A stretch of 62,139 nucleotides of DNA from assembly GCA_003243455.1 (NCBI GenBank), contig QFQS01000009.1, positions 1 through 62,139 of the forward strand, in the 5' to 3' direction. Below are positions 21,117-28,598 of the stretch, piece after piece (within the stretch, counting starts at the first letter, position 1; each line of letters opens with the position of its first letter). The stretch is from Cereibacter sphaeroides (lineage in GTDB: Bacteria > Pseudomonadota > Alphaproteobacteria > Rhodobacterales > Rhodobacteraceae). The position numbers and the translations under genes are program-made. The notes under the pieces are model-generated. The model saw only the letters and a list, made by a program, of their open reading frames with translations. It had not been told where the DNA came from and did not search any database.

Positions 21117-21528
21117 AGTCAACGCGATCCTCGCCATGGGCAGCAGCGGGCAGATGGGCCTCAACGGTCGCCTGCCTTGGCTGTCCGATGACTACGCCGA
21201 GCAGGTCAAGGCCGACCTCGCGTGGTTCGCCAAGCTCACGGCCGGGGGAGTCCTCGTCGTCGGCCGCCGGACCTATGACGAGATGATCGCCATGGGATTC
21301 AAGAACAAGGATCGGGCGCTCGCCGTCTGGTCTCGCGACCAGAACGTAGGCCCCGGCGGCTTCATCACCATGCTCTACCAGAAGTATCCGGGCCGCCCGA
21401 TCTGGATTTGTGGCGGGGCCGAGACGTTCGAGTGCTTCAAGGGCTACATCATGCGCTGGCACATCTCCCGGATCGCCTACAACGGCCCGGCCGATGTCCG
21501 CTTCAACCCGGTGTGGCTGCTCGGATGA
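21109..21528 (+). CDS. Dihydrofolate reductase
   Basis: A 139-aa DHFR, shorter than the usual 160. Motifs: Ile-Leu-Ala-Met-Gly...Met-Gly-Leu-Asn-Gly-Arg-Leu-Pro-Trp (substrate loop), a catalytic acidic pair shortly after, Val-Leu-Val-Val-Gly-Arg-Arg-Thr-Tyr-Asp-Glu-Met (NADPH site) and Ile-Trp-Ile-Cys-Gly-Gly-Ala-Glu-Thr-Phe (conserved Gly-Gly). It regenerates tetrahydrofolate for nucleotide synthesis. No thymidylate synthase is encoded in the window. The shortening is at the C-terminal strands. Confidence 0.85.
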   Translation: MTEVNAILAMGSSGQMGLNGRLPWLSDDYAEQVKADLAWFAKLTAGGVLVVGRRTYDEMIAMGFKNKDRALAVWSRDQNVGPGGFITMLYQKYPGRPIWICGGAETFECFKGYIMRWHISRIAYNGPADVRFNPVWLLG

Positions 21529-21749
21529 CCTACGTTCACGGCACCTTCGTAGAACACCCTGCCGTGGTTGACGGGATGCTCGTCGCTACGCTGCATGACA
21601 AGATCGTGTGGGCCGGGCCGGTCCACATGGCACCCCTCGAATCCTTCATTGAAGGCACGCTGCTGCACGTCCACCCGGCGCTGCTGCACCGCATCCAGTA
21701 TCACGTTGATCAGGTGGAGCCGGGAGGAATCGATGGAGACCGGAGCTAA
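21525..21749 (+). CDS. Hypothetical protein
   Basis: A 74-aa protein rich in His and Val, coupled to the DHFR gene by an ATGA overlap. Strand-rich first half (Gly-Met-Leu-Val-Ala-Thr-Leu-His). No family recognised. Confidence 0.6.
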   Translation: MTYVHGTFVEHPAVVDGMLVATLHDKIVWAGPVHMAPLESFIEGTLLHVHPALLHRIQYHVDQVEPGGIDGDRS

Positions 21750-21939
21750 GTGCATCTGCCAGCATGACGACTGGTTCAATGCCTTCGGCGATGCTTTCAC
21801 TGCCCTGCACATGGGCGACAGGCTCACCGTCAGAGCCAGCAAACGGGTAGGGGGCGCACGCTTCCTGTCCTTCAACGAAACCCCCGAAGACCACTTCTTT
21901 TTGGAGCAGGGCTTCGTGCCAATGAGGGCATTGAATTGA
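21733..21939 (+). CDS. Hypothetical protein
   Basis: A 68-aa protein from the ATG at 21733, which has a strong GGGAGGA site and overlaps the previous gene by 17 bases. Contains Cys-Ile-Cys and two acidic-aromatic segments. Not recognised. Confidence 0.6.
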   Translation: METGAKCICQHDDWFNAFGDAFTALHMGDRLTVRASKRVGGARFLSFNETPEDHFFLEQGFVPMRALN

Positions 21940-22325
21940 ACAGACAGCAGCGCCGGAAGGCCAACAGCATCCTCCGTAAAGAGGGCGACAAGACAGCGGT
22001 CACACAGGCTCGCAAGGACGGTCGCCCCCAATACTACGACATCCTGCCGGGCGACAAGACGCAGTGCGCGCTCTGCCTCGCCAGCGACAACAAGAACACC
22101 AACCAGTACGGGCGCGGCGAAGCCTTCATGGCCGACCCCGGCAACAGCCCGTTCGATGACGGCGGGGTCTACACCGTCTGCATGTATCATCTGCCGGACG
22201 ACGCCGTGATCCACGACCCGGTGGACAACGAGACCCGCACCAAGGACGGTCAGAACATCTGGACCGAACCGGACGCAACCGAGGGCATCATGCCCCCGAC
22301 ATTCAGGGAGCCGAGCAATGGCTGA
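21936..22325 (+). CDS. Hypothetical protein with cysteine motif
   Basis: A 129-aa protein from a TTG that overlaps the previous stop (TTGA). The N-terminus is basic (Arg-Gln-Gln-Arg-Arg-Lys-Ala-Asn). A Cys-Ala-Leu-Cys and a later Cys-Met-Tyr-His could bind zinc. Overlaps the next gene by 8 bases. Function unknown. Confidence 0.65.
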   Translation: MNRQQRRKANSILRKEGDKTAVTQARKDGRPQYYDILPGDKTQCALCLASDNKNTNQYGRGEAFMADPGNSPFDDGGVYTVCMYHLPDDAVIHDPVDNETRTKDGQNIWTEPDATEGIMPPTFREPSNG

Positions 22326-22683
22326 AGGCATCATTCCGAACCACGTCTGCATTGACGAGGGCCACCCCCATTTCTGGAAGCACTTTCGCCATCTCGGCGT
22401 GAAGATCGACGGCAAGGAACGGCTCGGGGATGTCCACGAGTTCAACGTCGCCGAGGGGTGGGCGATGGTCCGCGTCAAGAACGACATCGGCCAGTTCAAG
22501 ATCGACCCGGCCAACACGCGGCGGTTCCTGCTCGAACGGATCACCGGGAAGATCGAACCGTACCTGAAGAAGCCGCTGCCGATGGCCCCGGCCTTCGGTG
22601 CCAGCGATGTCGCCGCGATCTCGGCAGCGCAGGCCAAGCGGGAACGCAAGGCCGCCAAGTTGAGGGCGCAGGCCAATGGCTGA
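22318..22683 (+). CDS. Hypothetical protein
   Basis: A 121-aa protein. Its middle section is strand-rich (Gly-Trp-Ala-Met-Val-Arg-Val-Lys-Asn-Asp) and its C-terminus is a basic Ala/Lys/Arg-rich helix. Overlaps both neighbours by 8 bases. Not recognised. Confidence 0.65.
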   Translation: MAEGIIPNHVCIDEGHPHFWKHFRHLGVKIDGKERLGDVHEFNVAEGWAMVRVKNDIGQFKIDPANTRRFLLERITGKIEPYLKKPLPMAPAFGASDVAAISAAQAKRERKAAKLRAQANG

Positions 22684-22960
22684 CGACTCCTTCTGCCACT
22701 GTGGAACGCACCGGCAGGCAGTCGAGATCGCCGAGAAGCTGTTCAAGGATATGGTGGCGAGCGACTGCCCGGTGTGGGCTTTCCAGATCGGCGCAGCGCT
22801 GCGCACCATCGCTATCGATGCTCTCAAGAATGAGGGCATGACCCTGAAGGAAGTGCAGACCATGGGCGACGTGCTGACGCGCTCGACCCGTGAGGTCATG
22901 ACCGACCCGGCCGCTTTGCTGGCAGCGGGCATCAAACGGAGGGAAGAGCTTGGAACATAG
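22676..22960 (+). CDS. Hypothetical helical protein
   Basis: A 94-aa, almost entirely helical protein with an N-terminal Cys-His-Cys-Gly. Overlaps the next gene start (TTG at 22950) by 11 bases. Not recognised. Confidence 0.6.
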   Translation: MADDSFCHCGTHRQAVEIAEKLFKDMVASDCPVWAFQIGAALRTIAIDALKNEGMTLKEVQTMGDVLTRSTREVMTDPAALLAAGIKRREELGT

Positions 22961-23564
22961 TGGCGAAGGCAAGTCCACGTGGGGCACGAAGGTCTCCACG
23001 TCGGCCGGGAAATTCTTCGGCTGGAAGAACCGAATCTACGGCCGCGACAACGAACATTCGACGGTCTACATGACCCGCTTCTGGATCGGCCGCCTGCGGC
23101 TGCACGTCTTCTGGCGTGGTGACTACGACCCGGACTGGCACGACCACCCGTGGGGCTTCTGGACCTTCCCGCTCAACAGCTACGTGGAAGAGGTCGTGAT
23201 CAAGGACTACGACCCGGCCACCGGCATGAACGTGCCGCGCCGGATCATCAAGCAGGTCGTGCCCGCGTTCCGGCTTCAGTACCGCCCGGCTACGCACACC
23301 CACCGAGTCCTCGGCAAGTTCGACGGCCATGTCACCGACGACTTCGGCTTTACGCACCGGGTCTCTGCCCGGCAGGCGGCCGACCTGTCGAGCGATCTCT
23401 TCCGGTTCGGCTACGACATCATCGGCAAGGTCGTGACCGTCGTCTGGCGCGGCAAGGACGAGCGCAAGTGGGGCTTCCTGAAGAACCGGGACGGCCGCTG
23501 GTGTTGGGTCCACTGGAAGGAATACGTTTTCCGGGGAGGCAAGGATGCGCCTTGCAGTGACTAA
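22950..23564 (+). CDS. Cupin-fold protein
   Basis: A 204-aa protein. The central part carries Trp-His-Asp-His-Pro-Trp-Gly-Phe-Trp, the metal-binding motif 1 of a cupin barrel, and a later His-Thr-His-Arg-Val-Leu that supplies motif 2. The C-terminus is Trp-rich. Similar cupin proteins occur in many phage early regions without known substrate. Starts at TTG inside the previous gene. Confidence 0.65.
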   Translation: MEHSGEGKSTWGTKVSTSAGKFFGWKNRIYGRDNEHSTVYMTRFWIGRLRLHVFWRGDYDPDWHDHPWGFWTFPLNSYVEEVVIKDYDPATGMNVPRRIIKQVVPAFRLQYRPATHTHRVLGKFDGHVTDDFGFTHRVSARQAADLSSDLFRFGYDIIGKVVTVVWRGKDERKWGFLKNRDGRWCWVHWKEYVFRGGKDAPCSD

Positions 23565-23745
23565 GTATTACGTCCGGCATTGGGGTGGCCTGTGGCACGC
23601 CTACACCTATCACCCGGTCAAGGGTGAGCAGCGGCCGCCGAAGAACCGGCGTTCGTTCTCTGCGTCCAAGAGTCTGCCGAAGCTCATGGACGCGCTGAAG
23701 CGCCGGGCCGAGAAGCGCCAGCGCCAGATCAACCAAGCCCATTAG
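23545..23745 (+). CDS. Small basic hypothetical protein
   Basis: A 66-aa very basic protein (Lys/Arg-rich second half) with an aromatic N-terminus (Tyr-Tyr-Val-Arg-His-Trp-Gly-Gly-Leu-Trp). GGGAGG precedes the ATG, which overlaps the cupin gene by 20 bases. Possibly nucleic-acid binding. Confidence 0.6.
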   Translation: MRLAVTKYYVRHWGGLWHAYTYHPVKGEQRPPKNRRSFSASKSLPKLMDALKRRAEKRQRQINQAH

Positions 23746-23754
23746 GAGGCACAC

Positions 23755-24453
23755 ATGGCATTCGAGTCCTTGAGAGAAGCCAACATGCACCGGCAGCGCG
23801 AGTGGGACGCTGGCGGCGAGGCGAACAACGCCGACTGGCGCATGAACGAACTGGCCGGTGAGTGCGGCGAGGTCTGCAACGTCCTGAAGAAGATCAACCG
23901 GGAGCGCGTCGGCGTGCCGGGATCGCGTGCCACCAAGGCCGACCTCGCCGAGGAACTGGCCGACGTGGTGATCTGCATCGACCTCTACCAGATGACGACC
24001 GGCGGCCGCGAAGTCACCAGCAGCAACGACGTGGGCTATCTCGCTGCCTACTCGCTGACCCATCTCGGCGTCCACCTTCAGGCCGCCATCGGCCGCGCAG
24101 CGACCCGGCTCGTTCTCAACCCGACCGTGACCGGGGAAGACCAGCACGTCAGCTTCGTCGGCCTGCTCGACGTGTGCCGGGGCATTGCCAAGCGGGAAGG
24201 CATTGACCTGACCATGGCAGTGGCGCAGAAGTTCAATGCCACCAGCAAGAAGATGGGATTGGAGACGATGATGAACCTGACCAACGATGCCAAGCCGGAC
24301 GAACCGTTGCCCGAGGGCGTCTGGTACGATGCGGGCTCGGGAACCTTCCGCAAGCGCGGCAGCGACGAGGACATGGGCGAGGCGTTCTGGAAGAAGTGGC
24401 GCGGCCGGAACCACCAGTTCCCGATCACGTCCACCGGCAACGATCCGAAGTAG
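23755..24453 (+). CDS. MazG-like nucleotide pyrophosphohydrolase
   Basis: A 232-aa protein. Residues about 25-90 match the all-alpha NTP pyrophosphohydrolase fold: Met-Asn-Glu-Leu-Ala-Gly-Glu-Cys-Gly-Glu-Val (E-x2-E) and Leu-Ala-Glu-Glu-Leu-Ala-Asp-Val-Val-Ile-Cys-Ile-Asp (E-x2-D metal site). The C-terminal half adds a second helical stretch and a unique tail. Such enzymes hydrolyse (d)NTPs or alarmone-related nucleotides; phage copies are thought to tune nucleotide pools or ppGpp. GGAGG ribosome site. Followed by a terminator that overlaps the next promoter. Confidence 0.75.
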   Translation: MAFESLREANMHRQREWDAGGEANNADWRMNELAGECGEVCNVLKKINRERVGVPGSRATKADLAEELADVVICIDLYQMTTGGREVTSSNDVGYLAAYSLTHLGVHLQAAIGRAATRLVLNPTVTGEDQHVSFVGLLDVCRGIAKREGIDLTMAVAQKFNATSKKMGLETMMNLTNDAKPDEPLPEGVWYDAGSGTFRKRGSDEDMGEAFWKKWRGRNHQFPITSTGNDPK

Positions 24454-24456
24454 CAG

Positions 24457-24480
24457 GAGGGGGCTTGACCCCCTCTTCGC
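24457..24480 (+). terminator. Terminator after the MazG-like gene
   Basis: GAGGGGG (24457-24463), loop CTTGA, CCCCCTC (24469-24475), then TTCGC. Strong stem, poor T-run. Confidence 0.55.
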
Positions 24481-24494
24481 TTGCTTGGTATAAG
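24465..24494 (+). promoter_or_regulatory. Promoter embedded in the terminator
   Basis: TTGACC (24465-24470) lies in the loop and right arm of the terminator; an 18-base spacer leads to TATAAG (24489-24494). The -10 sits in a TTGCTT...AAGCAA inverted repeat (24481-24497), a possible operator. It would drive the gene at 24530. Confidence 0.5.
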
Positions 24495-24529
24495 CAACCT
24501 CCTGACCACAACGCATAAGGGACCACACG

Positions 24530-25057
24530 ATGGCACGGCCTGTCCAACGCAAGGCGAACAAGGACTACCCGAATCAAGGGATCAAGAAGGGCGATACCTA
24601 CTGGTATGTGAAGATCAAGCAGCAGCGCGGCGGCATCGTCAAGCGCTCGCTCACCCCCTTCAAGCGCAGCCAACTCACCACGTCCGACTTCCTCGGGCAA
24701 CTCTACGATTGGGAAGACCAGAAGTCCGCGCTCTCGGATATGGACGGAGCGCAAGACCTCGCCGACACGATCCGCTCGCTCGGGGAAGAGCAGCAGGAGA
24801 AGTTCGACAACATGCCGGAGGGCCTTCAGCAGGGCGACACCGGCCAGATGATCGAAGCCCGTTCGCAGGGCTGTGAGGCGGCCGCCAGCGAGATCGAAGA
24901 GATCATCAGCGAGTGGGAGACCGCCAAGGAAGAACACGACGATGCCGTGCAGGCTTTCGAGGCCGCGCAGTCCGCGCTCGAAGAGGCAGAGAACGGCGAG
25001 GAATGGGACGACAGCGAGTTCGTCAGCCGGGTCCAAGACGTGAGTGTGGACGTATGA
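24530..25057 (+). CDS. Coiled-coil hypothetical protein
   Basis: A 175-aa protein: basic N-terminal 45 residues with Tyr-Trp-Tyr-Val-Lys-Ile-Lys, then a long acidic coiled coil (about 60-165). It begins a nine-gene unit with its own promoter. A nucleic-acid binding head and oligomeric tail are suggested by composition. No family recognised. Confidence 0.7.
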   Translation: MARPVQRKANKDYPNQGIKKGDTYWYVKIKQQRGGIVKRSLTPFKRSQLTTSDFLGQLYDWEDQKSALSDMDGAQDLADTIRSLGEEQQEKFDNMPEGLQQGDTGQMIEARSQGCEAAASEIEEIISEWETAKEEHDDAVQAFEAAQSALEEAENGEEWDDSEFVSRVQDVSVDV

Positions 25058-25446
25058 TCCCCCACGGCATCAACATCCCCGGCACCAAGGAAGTCACCAT
25101 CCTCGAAGAGGCCATGGCCGACTGGCGGCAGGTTGCCGTCACCACCAACCCCACGGTCAACGCCGACTACATCCGCACCGTCTGCGAAGAGATCGTTCGC
25201 CGGGCCGAGATCATCGCCCGCGAGTCCCCCGTCAGTTTCCCCGAGGTCGCTGGCTTCCTGCTGACCCGGAGCCGGGCGCGGGTGTTGGGCGGCCTGCCCA
25301 TCCAGAAGATCGGCGAGAAGATGCCGAAGAACCTCCACGACCTCGGGATGCTGAAGCTTGCCGAGGGCGGGATCGACGGCGGCCCGCTGGACGCCAAGGA
25401 CATCAAGGCTGCAATGGCGCGGCCGAAACACAGGATCATCCAATGA
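25054..25446 (+). CDS. Hypothetical protein
   Basis: A 130-aa mixed alpha/beta protein, starting in an ATGA overlap at 25054. A central helix Thr-Val-Cys-Glu-Glu-Ile-Val-Arg-Arg-Ala-Glu-Ile-Ile-Ala-Arg is followed by a Gly/Lys-rich segment. Unknown. Confidence 0.65.
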   Translation: MIPHGINIPGTKEVTILEEAMADWRQVAVTTNPTVNADYIRTVCEEIVRRAEIIARESPVSFPEVAGFLLTRSRARVLGGLPIQKIGEKMPKNLHDLGMLKLAEGGIDGGPLDAKDIKAAMARPKHRIIQ

Positions 25447-26171
25447 CCACGCTCGAAGAGAAGACCACCCGCTACCTGACCGGCCGCCCCGGCTTCACCG
25501 AGTCCCGGAAGGTGGACGTGAAAGACCTGCTCGCCCTCGCTGGTGCGGACAAGGTGACGGAACTCACCGAGGACAAGCGCGCCGCCTTCGACCGGCTGCT
25601 CGAACAGTTGGCCTCCCGGCCCGAGCCGATGACCACTCGCGAGCGCGCCGAGGCCGAGGCCACCATCCACCGGGCACCTACGGCGAAGGCCGATAACAGC
25701 ACCTACGAGCTTGATCCTATCGCCTTGCAGGCCGCGATCACTGCCTACCACAATGCCGACAGCGACTACCACAATGACGACAGCGACTACCCGCTGCACG
25801 GTGCTATCGAGACCTACTTCACGGTGGCGATGGCGCGGGGCCTGCCGCTCCCGATGAAGGTCATCCCCGGCGGCGTCGAAGGCTACGCCCCGCTGGCCGA
25901 AATCCTCAAGGAAGCCTACGACCAGTCGGCCCGAGGCAAGGGCAAAGAGCGATACGCCAACGGCAAGCCCTTTCTCATGCAGCCCATCATGTCCATCGGC
26001 CGGATGGTCGGCCCCGGCTACCCGCTCGGACAAGCCATGAAGAAAGCGCAGGAGGCGGGCGGCATGTATGCCCGTTCCAACACCCCGGCAGCAGTTGCCG
26101 AGCTTCTTGGGGTTATCGTTTATACGGCAGCAGCAATCATGCTCATGAAGGAACAGGAGAACAGGCTTTGA
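25443..26171 (+). CDS. Hypothetical protein with C-terminal hydrophobic helix
   Basis: A 242-aa protein. Near residue 100 a short acidic tyrosine-rich repeat (Asp-Ser-Asp-Tyr-His-Asn-Asp-Asp-Ser-Asp-Tyr) occurs. A hydrophobic stretch close to the C-terminus (Leu-Gly-Val-Ile-Val-Tyr-Thr-Ala-Ala-Ala-Ile-Met) may be a membrane helix. Not recognised. Confidence 0.65.
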   Translation: MTTLEEKTTRYLTGRPGFTESRKVDVKDLLALAGADKVTELTEDKRAAFDRLLEQLASRPEPMTTRERAEAEATIHRAPTAKADNSTYELDPIALQAAITAYHNADSDYHNDDSDYPLHGAIETYFTVAMARGLPLPMKVIPGGVEGYAPLAEILKEAYDQSARGKGKERYANGKPFLMQPIMSIGRMVGPGYPLGQAMKKAQEAGGMYARSNTPAAVAELLGVIVYTAAAIMLMKEQENRL

Positions 26172-26758
26172 ACATCTTCCCCGCAACCCCCGGCACGTTC
26201 GTCGCGACCCGCGACCACGCTGCCACACATGGAGTCTACTACGTCCCGGTCGTCGGGTGGGCTCACGTTCAGGGCCAGTTGGCCTTCCCGATCCTGCCGA
26301 TGGCGTTCGGCGGGCTCACCCACGGCAAGTGCATCGTGACTCCCGAGGGCTTCGTCACCGACCCGACGCACGGCCAGTGCTTCGATAAGATCGATGACTG
26401 GATCGCCTTCATCGACAAGGCCAAGCGCAAGGGCGACGAGCCGGAGCCTGACGGCGTTGCGACCTCGGCGAAAGACCCGGCACCGACCAAGCCTGCGGCC
26501 GCCAAGGCAGCACCGTCCGGGGCCATCGTCTTCGGCAACAAGTCCTACCAGTCGAAGTCCTTCTGGTCCTACCCGGATCAGAACGCGGTCTTCGAACTCG
26601 AAGGCGGCATCAACTACCCGAAGGACGAACGTGTGACCAAGGTCACTCGCGAGCAGTTCGCCGCGCTGAAGAAAGCCGGGGCGACCAAGATCGATCCGAA
26701 CGGGCAGGTCGATGAAGACCCGGCCGAGGACGATGACGACGACGGCGGCCTCGTATGA
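26168..26758 (+). CDS. Hypothetical protein with acidic LV tail
   Basis: A 196-aa protein from a TTG overlapping the previous stop. Two folded parts are joined by an Ala/Pro/Lys linker (about 95-120). The second part has Gly-Asn-Lys-Ser-Tyr-Gln-Ser-Lys-Ser-Phe-Trp. It ends in six acidic residues then Gly-Gly-Leu-Val, almost the same end as the ssDNA-binding protein. Unknown function; the tail suggests a shared partner. Confidence 0.7.
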   Translation: MNIFPATPGTFVATRDHAATHGVYYVPVVGWAHVQGQLAFPILPMAFGGLTHGKCIVTPEGFVTDPTHGQCFDKIDDWIAFIDKAKRKGDEPEPDGVATSAKDPAPTKPAAAKAAPSGAIVFGNKSYQSKSFWSYPDQNAVFELEGGINYPKDERVTKVTREQFAALKKAGATKIDPNGQVDEDPAEDDDDDGGLV

Positions 26759-27048
26759 GCGATACCGCCGCGCTTCTCGACACGATCAACAAGACGCTGA
26801 AGGCTGAACTGCCGGGCGTCACACAGGTTGTCCGTCGCAGGATCGCGGCGGGCATCCACCGCTCGCTGGCCGAGTCCATCAAGACTCGGGACAGCGAGAT
26901 CAGCACCCTCAATCGAAAAGTAATGGACCACACCCGCGAGCTTGCCGAGCAACAGAAGCGGCACCGGGCAGCGGTCCACAACGCAGCCAAGATGGCCTTG
27001 GCGACCGTGGAGAAACTGTATGCCGAAACGAGCGAGCAATCCCACTGA
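26755..27048 (+). CDS. Helical hypothetical protein
   Basis: A 97-aa helical protein, coiled-coil like in the middle (Thr-Leu-Asn-Arg-Lys-Val-Met-Asp-His-Thr-Arg-Glu-Leu). Overlaps the GapR gene by 29 bases in another frame. Unknown. Confidence 0.65.
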   Translation: MSDTAALLDTINKTLKAELPGVTQVVRRRIAAGIHRSLAESIKTRDSEISTLNRKVMDHTRELAEQQKRHRAAVHNAAKMALATVEKLYAETSEQSH

Positions 27049-27376
27049 AGACGAGGAAGATTATGTCGGCACCGCGCACACCAGCGACGGCAAGGCCCGA
27101 CCGAACCGTGGTGGCAGCGATGCTCACGGCGTAGCCCGCGACCAGTTGCGTGCGTTCGTTGAGCGTATCGAGCGGCTGGAAGAAGAGAAGAAAACCATCG
27201 CTGACGACATCAAGGATGTCTATGGCGAGGCCAAGGGCATGGGCTACGACACGAAGATTTTGCGGAAGGTCATCGCCCGCCGCAAACGTGACGCGCAGGA
27301 GGTCATGGAAGAGGAACTGGTGCTGGACACCTACCTCGCTGCCCTCGGCATGATCGAAGGCCCGGAGGAAGACTGA
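27020..27376 (+). CDS. gapR: GapR-like nucleoid protein (DUF2312)
   Basis: A 118-aa protein with a variable 40-residue N-terminus and a clear GapR/DUF2312 domain: Asp-Gln-Leu-Arg-Ala-Phe-Val-Glu-Arg-Ile-Glu-Arg-Leu-Glu-Glu-Glu-Lys, then Ile-Lys-Asp-Val-Tyr-Gly-Glu-Ala-Lys-Gly-Met-Gly-Tyr-Asp, and a basic helix Val-Ile-Ala-Arg-Arg-Lys. Host GapR clamps overtwisted DNA and helps replication in alphaproteobacteria. A phage copy could organise phage DNA or disturb the host nucleoid. The start at 27020 is the first ATG of the frame inside the previous gene. This gene is the best host marker in the window. Confidence 0.9.
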   Translation: MPKRASNPTEDEEDYVGTAHTSDGKARPNRGGSDAHGVARDQLRAFVERIERLEEEKKTIADDIKDVYGEAKGMGYDTKILRKVIARRKRDAQEVMEEELVLDTYLAALGMIEGPEED

Positions 27377-27377
27377 C

Positions 27378-27599
27378 ATGGCGAAGGCGACCGGCAAGAT
27401 GGGCATCGGGAATCTGGCAGTGGGTTGCGACGGCGACGTGATCACCCTCGAACTGCTGACCCACCACCGGGGCTCGCCGTTCGCCCTCTTCACCGTGCGG
27501 GAGATCGACAGCCTGATCAGGGTGCTGAAGAGCTACCAGACCAAGGCCAAGGCCCCACCACCTACGGATGACGAGGACGATTGGAGCGATCTGGTATGA
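27378..27599 (+). CDS. Small hypothetical protein with acidic LV tail
   Basis: A 73-aa protein with a strand-helix core and a linker of prolines before the end Asp-Asp-Glu-Asp-Asp-Trp-Ser-Asp-Leu-Val. The small terminase ends almost identically (Asp-Trp-Ala-Asp-Leu-Val). Starts two bases after the GapR stop. Confidence 0.65.
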   Translation: MAKATGKMGIGNLAVGCDGDVITLELLTHHRGSPFALFTVREIDSLIRVLKSYQTKAKAPPPTDDEDDWSDLV

Positions 27600-27817
27600 G
27601 CAAGATGCTCCCGACCCGCATCCAACGGCTGATCGAGAAAGAGATCAGGAAGGCTCCCGTCAAGCTGGTCTACCATTTCGAGAACGGGCCGAAGCACCGC
27701 AAGCTTTACATCGAAGGGAAGATGGTCATGGTCTTCTCCCACGGTGCCAATGAGAACGCAGACATCGCACGCATCCGGTCGTTCGTTCGCCGGGCAGTAG
27801 AGGAAAAGAAATGCTGA
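27596..27817 (+). CDS. Small protein, possibly HicA-like fold
   Basis: A 73-aa basic protein from the ATGA overlap at 27596. Pattern of helix, then strands Lys-His-Arg-Lys-Leu-Tyr-Ile-Glu-Gly-Lys-Met-Val-Met-Val-Phe, then helix with Ala-Arg-Ile-Arg-Ser-Phe-Val-Arg-Arg-Ala, the order of the HicA dsRNA-binding-like fold. No HicB partner is adjacent, so a toxin role is not claimed. Confidence 0.55.
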   Translation: MSKMLPTRIQRLIEKEIRKAPVKLVYHFENGPKHRKLYIEGKMVMVFSHGANENADIARIRSFVRRAVEEKKC

Positions 27818-28455
27818 TCACCAGCGGACCATTCACCGGGCTCAAGAAGAACGGCTACCGCGCCATCCTCATGGACGTGCCGTGGCAATTCCTGACGCGC
27901 TCGGACAAGGGCAAGGACCGCTCGCCGGAGCAGCACTACGAGGTCATGACTCTGGACGCGATCAAGGCCCTGCCGATCCGCGATCTGGTCCACCCGGACG
28001 GCGCGGTCCTGCACTTTTGGGTGATCGACACCCACGTCAAGATGGCGCTCGACGTGGTGGAGGACTACGGCTTCACCTACAAGACGGTCGGCTTCTATTG
28101 GGCCAAGACCAACAAGGACGGATCGTTCTTCACCGGCATGGGCTTCTGGACCCGCGCCAACCCGGAACACGCCTACGAGGCATACTTCGCTGACGGGGAG
28201 GATCACACCGTCGAGCGGTCGTTCCTCGCCACCATCGGCCACCCGAAGCGCACCGGCAAGGACGTGCCACGATTGATCGTCGCGCCGCGCCGGGAGCATA
28301 GCCGGAAGCCGGACGAAATCTACGAGCGGATCGAACGCCTGACGGACGGCCCGTATCTCGACCTGTTCTCCCGGCAGTACCGTCCGGGCTGGACCAATTG
28401 GGGGCTGGAAGCCGACAAGTTCGGTGGTGATCCAGAAGCAGAGGCATTGGTGTAA
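27811..28455 (+). CDS. MT-A70 family adenine methyltransferase
   Basis: A 214-aa MT-A70 type N6-adenine methyltransferase. The catalytic motif is Asp-Val-Pro-Trp (residues 22-25) in place of the usual Asp-Pro-Pro-Trp. It is followed by Tyr-Glu-Val-Met-Thr-Leu-Asp, Leu-His-Phe-Trp-Val, and late Arg-Glu-His-Ser-Arg-Lys-Pro-Asp-Glu-Ile-Tyr (SAM and fold-conserved block). Phage copies modify DNA or act as orphan regulators; no restriction gene is nearby. Ends Glu-Ala-Glu-Ala-Leu-Val. Confidence 0.88.
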   Translation: MLITSGPFTGLKKNGYRAILMDVPWQFLTRSDKGKDRSPEQHYEVMTLDAIKALPIRDLVHPDGAVLHFWVIDTHVKMALDVVEDYGFTYKTVGFYWAKTNKDGSFFTGMGFWTRANPEHAYEAYFADGEDHTVERSFLATIGHPKRTGKDVPRLIVAPRREHSRKPDEIYERIERLTDGPYLDLFSRQYRPGWTNWGLEADKFGGDPEAEALV

Positions 28456-28598
28456 TGGCAACCGTCACCGTCAAGCGGACCAAGAAGGGCCGCACGATCA
28501 CAATGAAGGCAGGGAAGGGCGAAGACCTGCGCAACGTGCTGTACGCTCTCGCCGGGCAGCAGCCGCCGAAAGAGGACGAGACCAATGAAAAGGGTTGA
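28455..28598 (+). CDS. 47-aa hypothetical protein
   Basis: Begins at the ATG in TAATG at the end of the methyltransferase gene and overlaps the next gene by 14 bases. Basic first half (Lys-Arg-Thr-Lys-Lys-Gly-Arg) and a helix Glu-Asp-Leu-Arg-Asn-Val-Leu-Tyr-Ala-Leu. Coupling on both sides supports it. Confidence 0.6.
   Translation: MATVTVKRTKKGRTITMKAGKGEDLRNVLYALAGQQPPKEDETNEKG

Noticed and set aside
27596..27817. HicA toxin of a toxin-antitoxin pair
   Set aside because: Fold resemblance only; no HicB-like antitoxin next to it and no clear catalytic histidine context.
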